Numbered from the stretch's first letter, positions 27,100 to 37,441 are shown. The stretch is 64,000 bases of DNA from Pseudomonas fluorescens NCIMB 11764 (GCF_000293885.2 NZ_CP010945.1:5848001-5912000), one strand, 5' to 3'. Notes: generated from the letters alone by a model not told the origin. Numbers and translations: made by a program.

Positions 27100-28194
27100 T
27101 CACTTCCCTGCCCGCGCCATGCAGCGCTGATAACGTTCGTCGACCCGCTTGGCAAACCACGCTGTCGTGAGTTTGCGGGTTATTTTCGGGCTCTGCAGCA
27201 CGATCCCCGGCAACACCGCACGCGGCAATGAACGGCCTTCGGCTTGTTCGGCCAGCTCGAAGACCCGCTGATACAACCGGGTGTCCTCGAATTCAAGGCT
27301 TTTGCCCTCCTCCAGTTGATCCCTGATGGTCGTGTTGCGCATGCCCAGGCGCTTGCCGAGGGTACGCACGGCCAGTTCCGTGGTGCCGGGCATGATCGAG
27401 TCGTAGCGCACCAGATCGCCGTCCAGCGCCAGAGGGATGCCCGAGGCACGGCTCACAGCATTCTGAAACGCGGCATTGCGGCTCGCGTACCAGCCAGCGT
27501 TGAAATCGGCGAAGCGGTACAGCGGCTGTTTGTAGCTCACCGGATAACCGAGCAGGTGAGCGATGCCGAAATACATGCCGCCGCGACGGCTGAACACTTC
27601 ATGCCGAATCGTGCCGTCCACCGGGTAGGGGTAATTCCGTGCCTGTTGCTCGGCGAAGTCGATGCTGACCTGCATCGGGCCACCGGTGTGCACCGGGTTG
27701 AAGCCGCCGAACAGCGTCCGCCCCATGGGCACCATGCCGATGAAGTCATCGAAGATCGCGCTCAGCTCCTTTTCACTGCGCGCGGCATTCAAACGGTCGC
27801 TGTAGCTTTTGCCGTTGCTCGAACTCACCTGCAACGCCCCGCTCACCAGCAGGCCGGGAATGTGGACCTTCGCGGCACGCCGGTCGATTTCATCCCGGGC
27901 GATCTTGCCCAGGCCCGGCACCGACGGATCAACCTGAAAGGTCGATTCCTGCTCGGTGACGGCCAGAACGGAACACAGGTTTTGTGTGGATGGATAAATG
28001 TCCTGCGCGACAAAGGCGGCGTAAATATCCGTGGCCCAGCCTTGGCGGTCCGCGGTTTTGGCTGGCAGCAGGCGCACGATCTCTGCCTTGACTTCGGCAG
28101 ATGGTCGGGCCGGGGCTTCCTGGCTGCGTTGCGTTCCGCAACCGGCCAGCACCAAGAGCGTCGCGACGCTCGTGATCAATCGATTGGCTTGCAT
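27100..28194 (-). CDS. DUF1615 domain-containing lipoprotein
   Basis: The 364-residue protein has a lipobox LLVLAGCG at ~13-20 and a DUF1615 domain over most of the rest. A Glu-containing segment, SVLAVTEQESTFQVDP (~77-92), resembles the catalytic Glu region of lytic transglycosylase-like proteins, and GGPMQVSIDFAE (~170) is consistent with the GxMQV motif of that fold. A cell-wall-related enzyme is therefore plausible, but not shown. Probably outer-membrane anchored. Confidence 0.82.
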   Translation of the reverse strand: MQANRLITSVATLLVLAGCGTQRSQEAPARPSAEVKAEIVRLLPAKTADRQGWATDIYAAFVAQDIYPSTQNLCSVLAVTEQESTFQVDPSVPGLGKIARDEIDRRAAKVHIPGLLVSGALQVSSSNGKSYSDRLNAARSEKELSAIFDDFIGMVPMGRTLFGGFNPVHTGGPMQVSIDFAEQQARNYPYPVDGTIRHEVFSRRGGMYFGIAHLLGYPVSYKQPLYRFADFNAGWYASRNAAFQNAVSRASGIPLALDGDLVRYDSIMPGTTELAVRTLGKRLGMRNTTIRDQLEEGKSLEFEDTRLYQRVFELAEQAEGRSLPRAVLPGIVLQSPKITRKLTTAWFAKRVDERYQRCMARAGK

Positions 28195-28405
28195 GCTGCT
28201 CCATCAAATCCGTTGGGCCGGGGTAACCATACGATCAATCCCATGACGCAGGCTATGACTGTACTGACGACACACTGTTCCCTGCACAGGTTCAACCCTT
28301 GGATTCCACTCCACGGCTGTAGGGCCTTTTTCCGTTGGGCAGTCCGTCTGGCGGCCCTCCCCGCCTGAACCATACTTGAGCCAAACGCCCGGGGAGGACA
28401 GGCGC

Positions 28406-29941
28406 ATGAACCGTAGCGATGTATTGATCATCGGCGCCGGTCCCACCGGGCTGGTGCTCGCACTGTGGCTGAGCAAACTGGGGATCCGCGTGCGGATTCT
28501 CGACAAAACATCGGCACCCGGCACCACATCCCGGGCGCTGGCGGTGCAGGCCCGGACGCTGGAGCTGTACCGCCAGCTCGACCTTGTCGACGCCGTGATA
28601 CAGGGCGGTCATCGCGTGGCAGCGGCCAACTTCTGGGTCAAGGGCGAACCGGTAGCCCGCTTGCCGTTGAGCCGGGTGGGCGAAGGGTTGACGCCCTACG
28701 CGTTCCTCGAAATATTTCCTCAGGACGAGCACGAGCGTTTGCTGATCGAACGCCTGGAAGCCTTTGGTATCCGGGTCGAGCGCAATACCGAGCTGGAGGG
28801 TTTCGAGGAAACCGGCGACGGCATCACCGCACGCCTGCGCTTGCCGGATGGCCAACAGGAAACCTGTCAGGCCTGTTACCTCGCCGGATGCGACGGTGCC
28901 CGCTCGATCGTGCGCAAAACCCTGGACACCGGATTTCCCGGCGGGACATACCAGCAGATTTTCTATGTGGCCGACGTGCAGGCCCGCGGGCCGACGTTCA
29001 ATGGCGAACTGCACGTGGATCTCGATGAGGCGGACTTTCTCGCGGTGTTTCCATTGGCCGGCGAAGGCCGCGCGCGGCTCATCGGAACGGTGCGCGACGA
29101 ACGCGCCGAGCATGCGGAAACCCTGCAATTTGAAGACGTCAGCAGCCGGGCCATCGAGCATCTGAAGGTGCAGATCGAACAGGTGAACTGGTTCTCGACC
29201 TACCGCGTGCATCATCGGGTAGCTGACCACTTTCGCAGCGGCCGCGCGTTTCTATTGGGCGACGCGGCGCACGTCCACAGCCCCGCGGGCGGCCAGGGCA
29301 TGAACACCGGGATTGGCGATGCCATCAACCTCGCGTGGAAACTCGCCGCCGTGTTGAGCGGCGGTGCCGCGCCGCATTTGCTCGACACCTATGAAACCGA
29401 ACGCATTGCGTTTGCCCGCAAACTGGTTGCCACCACCGACCGGGTGTTCAGCTTCGTCACCGCCGAAGGACGCGTGGCCGATTTGCTGCGCACCCGTCTG
29501 GCACCGTTCCTGCTGCCGAAAATGACCGCGTTCGAGACCTCCCGCGAATTCCTGTTCCGCACGGTGTCGCAGATCACCCTCAATTATCGCGGGATGCCAT
29601 TGAGCACCGGTGTTGCCGGACACGTGCATGGCGGCGACCGCCTGCCTTGGGCGCACGACGGTGAAGGGGATAATTTCAGGCCGCTGAAATGCCTGAGCTG
29701 GCAGGTGCATGTGTACGGCGACACCAGCGACGAAATGATCGCCTGGTGCAACGAACATCACTTGCCGTTGCATGTGTTCGACTGGCGGCCGGCGTTTGAA
29801 GCGGCAGGCCTGGGGCGTAACGGGTTTTACCTGTTGCGGCCGGATACCTATGTGGCGATTGCCGAGACGTGCTCGGACCCGAAAGTGATCGAGCGGTATT
29901 TCCGGGATCGCGGGATACGGCCGTTTTTTGGCCCTCTCTGA
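28406..29941 (+). CDS. FAD-dependent monooxygenase (PheA/TfdB family)
   Basis: The ATG at 28406 follows GGAGGA at seven bases and gives 511 residues. The N-terminal FAD dinucleotide fold starts DVLIIGAGPTGLVLALWLS. The FAD-ribityl motif is FLLGDAAHVHSPAGGQGMN (~285), with the DG-like motif CDGARSIVR at ~170. The C-terminal ~120 residues form a thioredoxin-like extension typical of the aromatic hydroxylases of this class. It should hydroxylate an aromatic or polyketide substrate with NAD(P)H and O2. The substrate is unknown. Confidence 0.88.
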   Translation: MNRSDVLIIGAGPTGLVLALWLSKLGIRVRILDKTSAPGTTSRALAVQARTLELYRQLDLVDAVIQGGHRVAAANFWVKGEPVARLPLSRVGEGLTPYAFLEIFPQDEHERLLIERLEAFGIRVERNTELEGFEETGDGITARLRLPDGQQETCQACYLAGCDGARSIVRKTLDTGFPGGTYQQIFYVADVQARGPTFNGELHVDLDEADFLAVFPLAGEGRARLIGTVRDERAEHAETLQFEDVSSRAIEHLKVQIEQVNWFSTYRVHHRVADHFRSGRAFLLGDAAHVHSPAGGQGMNTGIGDAINLAWKLAAVLSGGAAPHLLDTYETERIAFARKLVATTDRVFSFVTAEGRVADLLRTRLAPFLLPKMTAFETSREFLFRTVSQITLNYRGMPLSTGVAGHVHGGDRLPWAHDGEGDNFRPLKCLSWQVHVYGDTSDEMIAWCNEHHLPLHVFDWRPAFEAAGLGRNGFYLLRPDTYVAIAETCSDPKVIERYFRDRGIRPFFGPL

Positions 29942-29967
29942 TTCACACATTGGGTGTTGTGTATTTT

Positions 29968-30942
29968 TCAGATCCCGGCCAGGGCCAGGTCCATCGCAAA
30001 GTAGGTAAAGATCAAATCCGCCCCCGCCCGCTTGATCGCGCCAAGGCTCTCGCGTACCACGCGGTCTTCATCGATCGCCCCGGCCTGTGCGCCGAACTTG
30101 ATCATCGCGTACTCGCCGCTCACCTGATACGCCGACAGCGGCAGGCGCGAGACTTCGCGGATGTCGCGGATGATGTCCAGGTACGCACCGGCCGGTTTGA
30201 CCATCAGCGCGTCGGCGCCTTCCTGCTCGTCCATCAGCGACTCACGCACCGCTTCGCGGCGGTTCATCGGGTTCATCTGATAGCTTTTGCGGTCGCCCTT
30301 GAGCGCGCTGCCGCCGGCCTCACGGAACGGGCCGTAGAGCGCGGAGGCGAATTTGGTCGAATAGGCCATGATCGCGGTCTGGGTGAAACCGGCGTCGTCC
30401 AGCGCCCGGCGAATCGCCTGGACCTGCCCGTCCATGGCCGCCGACGGTGCAATCACATCGGCACCGGCACGGGCCGCCGCAACGGCTTGCCTGCCGAGGT
30501 TGATCAGGGTCTGGTCGTTGTCGACTTCGTGGTTGTGCAGCACGCCGCAATGACCGTGATTGGTGTACTCACAAAAGCAGGTGTCGGACATCACGATCAT
30601 GTCCGGCACTGCGTCCTTGGCGATGCGCGACATGCGCGAGACCAGGCCATTGTCGTTCCAGGTGTCACTGCCGCTGCTGTCCAGGTGATGCGACACGCCG
30701 AAGGTCATCACCGACTTGATCCCGGCCCGGGCATAACGCTCGATCTCGCCGGCCAGTTTCGACTCCGGAATTCGCATCACGCCGGGCATGCTCTTGATCG
30801 GCACGAAGTCATCGATTTCTTCCTCGACGAAAATCGGCAGCACCAGGTCGTTCAGGGTGAATTCGGTTTCCTGGAACAGGCTGCGCAGGCTCGCATTGCG
30901 GCGCAGACGGCGTGGACGTGCTTCGGGGAACTGGCTGGACAT
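29968..30942 (-). CDS. hemB: Delta-aminolevulinic acid dehydratase (porphobilinogen synthase), zinc type
   Basis: The ATG at 30942 (AGGA upstream) gives 324 residues, the family length. The metal motif [14 protein letters not shown] (Cys at 122, 124, 132) is the zinc-ligand form found in Escherichia coli HemB. The catalytic lysines are in YSTKFAS and [11 protein letters not shown]. It condenses two 5-aminolevulinates to porphobilinogen in heme biosynthesis. Pseudomonas aeruginosa's characterised enzyme is a magnesium-type form lacking these cysteines, so this may be a second, zinc-dependent paralogue in the genome. Confidence 0.94.
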   Translation of the reverse strand: MSSQFPEARPRRLRRNASLRSLFQETEFTLNDLVLPIFVEEEIDDFVPIKSMPGVMRIPESKLAGEIERYARAGIKSVMTFGVSHHLDSSGSDTWNDNGLVSRMSRIAKDAVPDMIVMSDTCFCEYTNHGHCGVLHNHEVDNDQTLINLGRQAVAAARAGADVIAPSAAMDGQVQAIRRALDDAGFTQTAIMAYSTKFASALYGPFREAGGSALKGDRKSYQMNPMNRREAVRESLMDEQEGADALMVKPAGAYLDIIRDIREVSRLPLSAYQVSGEYAMIKFGAQAGAIDEDRVVRESLGAIKRAGADLIFTYFAMDLALAGI

Positions 30943-31076
30943 GGGGGTTCCTGAAATCGGATGACGAGACGAAAGTCGTAAGGACCGGAAGCTTATGCCC
31001 TGTGTGCTATCAGTGACAAACCTCAGCGGAGTAAAAACCCTTACCGCTTCGGCAACAATTCTTGGTCCCACAGGTT

Positions 31077-31919
31077 TCAGAGGTTCAGCGTGCCGGTAAT
31101 GCAGGTCACAACGGAACCGCCAATCCAGATCTCATCGCCGATCCGCTCGACCTGAATACGCCCCGCGCGCCCCATGGTCAGGCCCTGGCTGACCACGTAG
31201 GACGCCGGCGCCAGCCCCTCGCCGAGCAACCACTGGGCAATCCCGGCATTCAGGCTGCCGGTGGCAGGGTCTTCCGGCATGCCGTCGCCGGAGATGAATG
31301 CACGTACTTCGAACTGGGCATCATCGCCGTCACGCTCCGGACGCCACGGCGCGATCACGCCGACCGCGAGGCCAAGCATGTGCGTGTGATCCGGTTGCAG
31401 GTCCAGCACCTGCTGGCGATCCTCGACCATCACCGCCAGCCAGCCCGCACCGTTATCAACCCACTGCGCCCGCACAATGGCACCCGGTTGCAGCCTGAGC
31501 CCGCGACGGACGCGCTCCATGACATCGGCCTCCACCGGCCCGGTCCTGAGCAGTGGCGGCGCGAGAAAAGCCAGTTCCGCACCTTGTCGACGCACCCGCA
31601 CCAGGCCGACGCCGCATTCCTGAATGATCTCCTCGCCCCTGGGCACGCCACCGGCTTCGAGCCAGGCATGACAAGTGCCCAGCGTCGGGTGCCCGGCGAA
31701 CGGCAACTCGCTCTGCGTGGTGAAAATCCTCACCCGGTAATCGGCCCGGGGATCCTGCGGCGCGAGGATGAACGTGGTTTCACTGAGGTTGGTCCACGTG
31801 GCGAATGCCGCCATGCGCTCATCGCTGAGCTCGTCCGCGCCGAACACCACGGCCAACGGATTGCCCTTGAGGGCGACGCGACTGAAGACATCTACTTGCT
31901 TGAAATCGAATGAATGCAT
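31077..31919 (-). CDS. PhzF family isomerase
   Basis: The 280-residue protein has the diaminopimelate-epimerase-like double fold of PhzF. The catalytic glutamate is in NLSETTFIL (~45) and the family segment is [15 protein letters not shown] (~75-90). The C-terminal half contains the matching [19 protein letters not shown] motif. Stand-alone PhzF proteins occur widely outside phenazine clusters, and no other phz gene is here, so a phenazine role is not supported. It lies 33 bases after the GST gene on the same strand. Confidence 0.88.
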   Translation of the reverse strand: MHSFDFKQVDVFSRVALKGNPLAVVFGADELSDERMAAFATWTNLSETTFILAPQDPRADYRVRIFTTQSELPFAGHPTLGTCHAWLEAGGVPRGEEIIQECGVGLVRVRRQGAELAFLAPPLLRTGPVEADVMERVRRGLRLQPGAIVRAQWVDNGAGWLAVMVEDRQQVLDLQPDHTHMLGLAVGVIAPWRPERDGDDAQFEVRAFISGDGMPEDPATGSLNAGIAQWLLGEGLAPASYVVSQGLTMGRAGRIQVERIGDEIWIGGSVVTCITGTLNL

Positions 31920-31952
31920 GGCCTGCCCTGGTCCTGATGAAATCGAAACGTC

Positions 31953-32651
31953 CTATTTGGGAATTTCCAGCCCGCGCATCACTGCTGGACGTGCGAGGAA
32001 GCGCTCCAGCACCCGCGTTACGTTCGGGAAATCCTTGATGCCCACCAGATCGCCCGCCTCATAGAAACCGATCAGGTTGCGCACCCACGGGAATGTCGCG
32101 ATGTCGGCGATGGTGTAGCGCTCGCCCATGATCCAGTCGCGGCCTTGCAGGCGTCCATCAAGAACTTTTAACAAACGTTTACTTTCCTCGACATAGCGAT
32201 CCCGAGGACGTTTGTCTTCGTAGTCCTTGCCGGCGAATTTGTTGAAAAAACCGAGCTGGCCAAACATCGGTCCGATACCCCCCATCTGAAACATCAGCCA
32301 CTGGATCGTCTCGTAACGCGCCGCCGATTCCTGGGCCAGCAATTGCCCGCTCTTGTCCGCGAGGTAGATCAGAATCGCCCCGGATTCGAACAGCGGCAGC
32401 GGCTTGTCGTCCGGGCCATGGGGGTCGAGGATCGCCGGGATCTTGTTGTTGGGGTTCAGCGAAAGAAACTCGGGAGACAGCTGGTCGTTGGTATCGAAGC
32501 CCACACGATGCGGTTCGTAGGGCAGACCGATCTCTTCGAGCATGATCGACACCTTGACGCCGTTGGGGGTCGGCAAGGAGTAGAGCTGAATCCACTCGGG
32601 GTACTGGGCCGGCCATTTCCGGGTGATGGGGAACGCAGACAGATCGGTCAT
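31953..32651 (-). CDS. Glutathione S-transferase (Nu-class/YfcG-like)
   Basis: The 232-residue protein has a thioredoxin-like N-terminal domain starting IQLYSLPTPNGVKVSIMLEE, with the TPNGVK segment characteristic of the YghU/YfcG group that has disulfide-bond reductase activity. The glutathione-binding part is NKIPAILDPHG and LFESGAILIYLADKSG. The C-terminal helical domain has WLMFQMGGIGPMFGQLGFF. Likely cytoplasmic peroxide/disulfide defence. Same strand as the PhzF gene. Confidence 0.88.
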   Translation of the reverse strand: MTDLSAFPITRKWPAQYPEWIQLYSLPTPNGVKVSIMLEEIGLPYEPHRVGFDTNDQLSPEFLSLNPNNKIPAILDPHGPDDKPLPLFESGAILIYLADKSGQLLAQESAARYETIQWLMFQMGGIGPMFGQLGFFNKFAGKDYEDKRPRDRYVEESKRLLKVLDGRLQGRDWIMGERYTIADIATFPWVRNLIGFYEAGDLVGIKDFPNVTRVLERFLARPAVMRGLEIPK

Positions 32652-33018
32652 GGGAAGGATCCACGATGAGATTGAGGAAGACGATCATAGTGTGAGCAGC
32701 CGAAGGGTGCGATGTCTGGGTATCGATATTGATGATTAGCAAGATCAATGCAATGCAGCGCTCTGCGCGGCCATCCCCGTGTACCGTGTCCATAAATCCG
32801 CAACATCCTGCCGGTAACCTGTGTTCCAACCCGTTCAAGGTTGTCGGTGGATTGCTGCTTGCTCCGCCGGAATCGAACCAAACGGGCTTCAGTGGACTCT
32901 GAGTGTTGCCCTTTCGGAAACGGACCGGCTTAACGACATGGAAAACACCCGACGCTGGGAGCGCGGGGTGTAAAGGTTTGTCAGCCTTAACCGAATGCGC
33001 TGAAGACTCCCTATTTCC
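32652..33018. other. Intergenic region, no supported feature
   Basis: These 367 bases separate divergent genes and should contain both promoters. No conserved operator, REP element or small gene with a ribosome site was recognised. A T-loop-like GGTTCGATTCC on the minus strand at 32869-32879 does not extend to a tRNA. Confidence 0.4.
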
Positions 33019-33693
33019 ATGATGAACTTTCTGAAATTCGTCCAACGCTTCAAGCATCGCGCGTATGTCGTGCTGCCCTCCCTGTTGGCGGCCAGTGCGC
33101 TCTTCCTGTCACTGGAATCCAGCGAAAGCCGCGCCCAGCCGGTTGACGGGACCCAGACCCTGGTGTTCCTGCGTCACGCCGAGAAACCAGCCGGCGGCCT
33201 GGGCCAGCTCAACTGCCAGGGCCTGAACCGCGCCATCGACCTGGCGACCCTGCTCCCGGAAAAATTCGGCAAGGCCAATTACGTGTTTGCGGCCAACCCG
33301 ACGCGCAATGTCGAGGAAGGCGAACTGGACAATTCCTACAGTTACATTCGCCCCCTGATGACCATCAGCCCCAGTGCGATCAAGCTCGGTTTGCCGGTAA
33401 ACATCAATTTCTCGGCCAATGACACCAGCGACCTGGCCGATGAGCTGCTCCACGACAAGTACCACAACGCAGTGATCTACACCGCCTGGTCCCACGGCTA
33501 CCTGCCCGAACTGATCAACAAGGTCGCTGGCGAAGCCGTCGGCAAGAAACAGAAGATCACTGAAGACTGGGAGTCCAGCGATTACGACTCGTTGTTCGTG
33601 CTGACCCTGACCTGGCACAACGGCAAGGCCAGTCTGCAGAGCCACAGTTACAAGCAAGGGCTGGATAACGGTCGGGAAACCTGTCCGACTTGA
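33019..33693 (+). CDS. Histidine phosphatase family protein, membrane-anchored or secreted
   Basis: This 224-residue protein begins with a basic segment and a hydrophobic helix (AYVVLPSLLAASALFLSL, ~15-33), then the phosphatase domain. The catalytic RHG-type motif is LVFLRHAEKP (~48-57), with the phospho-accepting His. The second conserved His is in YTAWSHGYLPEL (~155). The start may be at the second Met. The enzyme probably acts in the periplasm on a phosphorylated small molecule. It is followed by a REP pair. Confidence 0.78.
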   Translation: MMNFLKFVQRFKHRAYVVLPSLLAASALFLSLESSESRAQPVDGTQTLVFLRHAEKPAGGLGQLNCQGLNRAIDLATLLPEKFGKANYVFAANPTRNVEEGELDNSYSYIRPLMTISPSAIKLGLPVNINFSANDTSDLADELLHDKYHNAVIYTAWSHGYLPELINKVAGEAVGKKQKITEDWESSDYDSLFVLTLTWHNGKASLQSHSYKQGLDNGRETCPT

Positions 33694-33731
33694 GGCTGAT
33701 GGTTCAAATCTTGTAGCGGCTGTCAGGGCCC

Positions 33732-33827
33732 TATCGCGAGCAGGCTCGCTCCCACACTGGATCTTCAGTGGACATGAATTAAGTGTCCGACAGAAATCAA
33801 ATGTGGGAGCGAGCCTGCTCGCGATGA
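33732..33827. repeat. REP doublet (ATCGCGAGCAGGCTCGCTCC family)
   Basis: CTATCGCGAGCAGGCTCGCT and AGCGAGCCTGCTCGCGATGA face each other across about 50 bases. The centre shares the block GATCTTCAGTGGACAT with the pair at 58173. Confidence 0.85.
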
Positions 33828-33845
33828 GGCTGGAAAATCAACACA

Positions 33846-34949
33846 TCACCCCGGGCGATGGCCACGCGCTTGCAGGTATTCGATAACCGCCCCCCGCTCC
33901 CCGGCAAACTCGATCCGCGCCCCTTTTTTCTCCCGCTGGAACGCATACATCGGGTCGTAATATTCACGCAGCAACCCTTCGATCCAGCCCCGGTGCAAAT
34001 CCACCGCCCCGCTGCGCGCCTGCTCCGCCAGCGCATCCTCCATCAGGATCAGCATCCGCCGATGACGCTCGCCGCCCAGCCGCTTCTGTACGTTGTTCAG
34101 GCTCGCCAGCAAGCGTTCGGCAAACAGCCCGAAACCTTCCTCGCCATGCATGTCGCTGAACTCGGCACTCAAGTCCACCACGTAATCACGCAGGATCCGT
34201 TCGACCCGTCCTTCAAGGCTGTCTTCGAGCCAGACCATCGGAAATTGCTGCATGCCCTGATACAACGGCAACGGCAGCGCGCAACTGCCGATCGCGCGGC
34301 TTTCATCTTCCAGCACAAACTGCTCGATACCGCGGCTGCGTTTCTTCAGCACGTCCACGGCCAGGCGGTTTTCAAAATCGATGTTGGACGGCTGGCCCGT
34401 GGCGCGTTTGCCGAAACTGGAACCGCGATGGTTGGCATGGCCTTCAAGGTCCAGGCCGTTGCGCAGTTGCGTGAGCACTTCGGTCTTGCCGGTGCCCGTC
34501 ATGCCGCCCAGCAGGACAAAATCACACTGAGCCATCGCCTGATCGATCGTCTCCAACAGGAAGCTACGCAGGGCCTTGTAGCCGCCGCCGACCCGCGGAT
34601 AATCGATACCCGCCTCACTCTTCAGCCATTGCTGAACGATCTGCGAGCGCAAGCCACCGCGAAAACAATACAAAAGCCCTTCGGGATGAGCCCGGGCAAA
34701 ATCGGCCCAGGCCTGAATTCGCGCGGCCTTGATCTCGCCTGACACCAACTGATGCCCCAACGTTATAGCCGCCTGCTGACCCTCTTGCTTGTAGCAGGTG
34801 CCGACCCGTTGCCGCTCGTTATCGTTCATCAGCGGCAGGTTGATCACACCGGGGAAGGAACCCTTGATGAATTCGACCGGCGCGCGCGCATCCATCATCG
34901 GCCGGTCATTGAGGAAAATGTCGCGGTAATCGGTGAATTCGCTTGCCAT
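33846..34949 (-). CDS. selU: tRNA 2-selenouridine synthase
   Basis: The 367-residue protein has an N-terminal rhodanese domain (~1-130) with the active-site Cys in [12 protein letters not shown] (~97) and a C-terminal P-loop domain with [14 protein letters not shown] (~148). It geranylates and then selenates 2-thiouridine at position 34 of Lys, Glu and Gln tRNAs, using selenophosphate. Its start overlaps the stop of selD by one base (TGATG), so the two are one transcript and translationally coupled. Confidence 0.95.
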   Translation of the reverse strand: MASEFTDYRDIFLNDRPMMDARAPVEFIKGSFPGVINLPLMNDNERQRVGTCYKQEGQQAAITLGHQLVSGEIKAARIQAWADFARAHPEGLLYCFRGGLRSQIVQQWLKSEAGIDYPRVGGGYKALRSFLLETIDQAMAQCDFVLLGGMTGTGKTEVLTQLRNGLDLEGHANHRGSSFGKRATGQPSNIDFENRLAVDVLKKRSRGIEQFVLEDESRAIGSCALPLPLYQGMQQFPMVWLEDSLEGRVERILRDYVVDLSAEFSDMHGEEGFGLFAERLLASLNNVQKRLGGERHRRMLILMEDALAEQARSGAVDLHRGWIEGLLREYYDPMYAFQREKKGARIEFAGERGAVIEYLQARGHRPG

Positions 34950-35983
34950 CAGAACACCTCGACCGCGTTCGTCTGTCGCTCGACCAGTTCACCGATCGGC
35001 GCCAGAGTCAGGCCCAGTTCGGCAGCGACGCTGAGGAATTGATCGTTGCCTTCGGGAGTGACCGCCACCAACAGACCGCCACTGGTTTGCGGATCGCAGA
35101 GCACGCGTTTGTGCATTTCCTGCAGTCGCCCGAGTTTGCTGGCGTAGCTGTCGAAGTTGCGCAGCGTCCCGCCCGGCACGCAACCCTGGTCGAGGTAATA
35201 CTCGACGCCCGGCAGACGCGGCACGCGGTCATATTCGATGCGTGCTGTGAGGTTGCTGCCGTCGGCCATTTCCACCAGGTGCCCGAGCAGGCCGAAACCG
35301 GTGACATCGGTCATCGCGGTCACGCCGTCGAGCTTGCCGAAACGGCTGCCGGGCTTGTTGAGGGTGCACATCCAGTCGCGGGCCAGGCCGATGTCGGCGT
35401 GGCGCAACTTGCCCTTTTTCTCGGCGGTGGTGAGGATGCCGATGCCCAGGGGTTTGGTGAGATAGAGCAGGCAACCGGCAGTGGCCGTGTCGTTGCGCTT
35501 CATGTGGCGCTTTTCCACCAGCCCGGTGACAGCCAGGCCGAAGATCGGCTCCGGCGCATCGATGGAGTGCCCGCCCGCCAACGGGATCCCGGCTTCATCG
35601 CACACCGAGCGCCCGCCGCGAATCACTTCCCGGGCAATCTCCGGCGCCAGCACATTCACCGGCCAGCCAAGGATCGCGATGGCCATCAACGGATCGCCGC
35701 CCATGGCGTAGATGTCGCTGATGGCATTGGTGGCGGCGATGCGGCCGAAATCGAACGGGTCGTCGACGATGGGCATGAAGAAGTCGGTGGTCGAGACCAC
35801 GCCGCGTTCTTCATCGATGGCATACACCGCCGCGTCATCGCGCGAGGCATTGCCGACCCAGAGTTTGGGGTCAAGGTTCTGCGCCCCGCTGCCGGCCAGA
35901 ATCACTTCCAGCACCTGGGGGGAAATTTTGCAGCCACAGCCTGCGCCGTGGCTGTATTGGGTCAGACGAATCGGCTCGCTCAT
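34949..35983 (-). CDS. selD: Selenide, water dikinase (selenophosphate synthetase)
   Basis: The ATG at 35983 gives 344 residues, the usual SelD length. The N-terminal glycine-rich active site is [12 protein letters not shown] (~12-23) with Cys (not selenocysteine) and the essential Lys; the ATP/Mg2+ aspartates lie in [16 protein letters not shown] (~70-85). It makes selenophosphate from selenide and ATP. With SelU next to it and no selA, selB or selC in the window, the evident use here is tRNA selenation. Confidence 0.95.
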   Translation of the reverse strand: MSEPIRLTQYSHGAGCGCKISPQVLEVILAGSGAQNLDPKLWVGNASRDDAAVYAIDEERGVVSTTDFFMPIVDDPFDFGRIAATNAISDIYAMGGDPLMAIAILGWPVNVLAPEIAREVIRGGRSVCDEAGIPLAGGHSIDAPEPIFGLAVTGLVEKRHMKRNDTATAGCLLYLTKPLGIGILTTAEKKGKLRHADIGLARDWMCTLNKPGSRFGKLDGVTAMTDVTGFGLLGHLVEMADGSNLTARIEYDRVPRLPGVEYYLDQGCVPGGTLRNFDSYASKLGRLQEMHKRVLCDPQTSGGLLVAVTPEGNDQFLSVAAELGLTLAPIGELVERQTNAVEVF

Positions 35984-36060
35984 GGGGGCATCTCGTGAAG
36001 TCAGTGCCGATGAGTCTACAGCAAGGTTATTTTCAGGGGCTTTAACGAACAACACAAAAC

Positions 36061-36146
36061 CTGTGGGAGCCAGCCTGCTGGCGATGGGGTGTCAGCCGCC
36101 ATCAATGCAGCTGATACACCATCGCCAGCAGGCTAGCTTCCACAGT
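36061..36146. repeat. REP doublet (diverged GTGGGAGCCAGCCTGCTGGCGATG type)
   Basis: TGTGGGAGCCAGCCTGCTGG and CCAGCAGGCTAGCTTCCACA form facing arms. Related to the ATCGCGAGCAGG family with C/G swaps in the stem. Confidence 0.8.
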
Positions 36147-36153
36147 GGTCGGG

Positions 36154-37110
36154 TTACGGCAGCAGGATTACCTTGTCGCCACTGCCCTGATTCACCTCGG
36201 CATAGCGCTCCAGCCCCTCTGCCAAAGGCGACTCAAACAACCCTTGCGGCAATGGCAACAGGTCCTGATCGAAGAACCGGCCGAACTGATCGAGCATCGC
36301 CGCGCACGCCTGTACCCCGTACAGAAGCGAGTTGATCCCCACCACCGAACCGCCCTTTCGATACAACGCCAGGGCCGGCAATTGCACCAGACCATCCACC
36401 GGCGCGGCGATGATCGCGATGCGGCCGAACGGTGCCAACGCGGCGACCGAGGCCGGCAGCCAGAACCCGGTGGTGTCGAAAATCACGTCGGCGCCGCCGG
36501 CATAAACTCCGTTCACCTGTGCGCCCAGCTCTTCGGGTTTATCCAGTTGCAGGGTCTGATAACCCTGATCCTGCAAGTCCTTCACCTGCTCCGGCCGTCG
36601 CGCCGCCGCCAGCACCTGGGCGCCGCGCACCTTGGCCAGCGCCAGCGCCGCACTGCCGACTGCGCCGCCGCCGATCACCAGCAACCGTGTTTGCGCGGTC
36701 ACCAGGCTGCGTTCCAGCGCATCCCACGCCGTGGTGTAAGGCACGCCGAGGCTGGCGGCCTGCGCGAAGCTCAAGTGGGTCGGCTTGAGTGCCACGCCGT
36801 TGGCCGGCAATTTGACGAACTGTGCATGGGAGCCGTCAGCGAAAAAACCCAGTTCCCGACCGGTGCCCCAGACCTCCTGACCGATCAATGCTTGCGGACC
36901 TTCAACCACGACCCCGGCGAAATCACGACCGGGAATCCGCGGCAGCGTGGTGTAGGGAAACCGCCCCAGCACGTTCTTCACATCGCTGGGGTTGAGGCCG
37001 GCGGCCTTGATCTGCACCAGCACTTCATCGGCGCCGGGAACGGGGGTCGGCACTTCGACGTAGCGCAGGGCCGAGAGGTCGCCGGTTTTATCGAACTGCA
37101 ATGCTTTCAT
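36154..37110 (-). CDS. Zinc-independent medium-chain alcohol dehydrogenase/quinone oxidoreductase
   Basis: The ATG at 37110 has GGA seven bases upstream; 318 residues. The MDR fold begins MKALQFDKTG with the ADH-like segment IKAAGLNPSDVKNVLGRFPY, and the NAD(P) loop is LLVIGGGAVGSAALALAK (~155-172). The zinc ligand residues of true alcohol dehydrogenases (GHE and the Cys cluster) are absent, which points to quinone oxidoreductase or enoyl reductase activity. It lies 31 bases from the XapX gene and downstream of an AraC regulator on the same strand. Confidence 0.86.
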   Translation of the reverse strand: MKALQFDKTGDLSALRYVEVPTPVPGADEVLVQIKAAGLNPSDVKNVLGRFPYTTLPRIPGRDFAGVVVEGPQALIGQEVWGTGRELGFFADGSHAQFVKLPANGVALKPTHLSFAQAASLGVPYTTAWDALERSLVTAQTRLLVIGGGAVGSAALALAKVRGAQVLAAARRPEQVKDLQDQGYQTLQLDKPEELGAQVNGVYAGGADVIFDTTGFWLPASVAALAPFGRIAIIAAPVDGLVQLPALALYRKGGSVVGINSLLYGVQACAAMLDQFGRFFDQDLLPLPQGLFESPLAEGLERYAEVNQGSGDKVILLP

Positions 37111-37140
37111 GGGAATGTCCATCGAACAGAGGGGAGAAAT

Positions 37141-37314
37141 TCAGGAGATCCAGCCAGTGACCAGTTGTCGGCCCATCGGCCATAATTTTTCACCGGCGAG
37201 CATGCCCAGCAGGCCCACCAGCGCGATGGCCGGGGGTGCGGGGGAACGAAAATCCAGTGCGCCGTAGAGCAAACCGACGCCCAGACCGATGACCAGCGAG
37301 ATGAGGTAGCTCAT
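37141..37314 (-). CDS. XapX-domain small membrane protein
   Basis: The ATG at 37314 follows GGAG at seven bases. The 57-residue protein has two membrane helices (LISLVIGLGVGLLYGAL and AIALVGLLGMLAG) separated by RSPAPPAI, the XapX domain layout. It is integral to the inner membrane. No activity is known. The 31-base distance to the oxidoreductase suggests cotranscription. Confidence 0.82.
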   Translation of the reverse strand: MSYLISLVIGLGVGLLYGALDFRSPAPPAIALVGLLGMLAGEKLWPMGRQLVTGWIS

Positions 37315-37441
37315 GGCAGACTCCGTGGGCAATTGAGGTATGCCTGAAGTCTAAAGGTGGGCAACGGCGAGCATCGGCCAAGTGCTTCTGAATTTCGGCC
37401 AAAGCACTTGATGTCGCCGCAACGCGAACCTGCGGCAGCGC

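Noticed and set aside
31077..31919. Part of a phenazine cluster
   Set aside because: Only the PhzF-like gene is present; no phzA-G genes flank it.
32850..32890. GGTTCGATTCC on the minus strand as part of a tRNA
   Set aside because: The flanking bases do not form a T-stem or acceptor stem, and no D- or anticodon arm is found.
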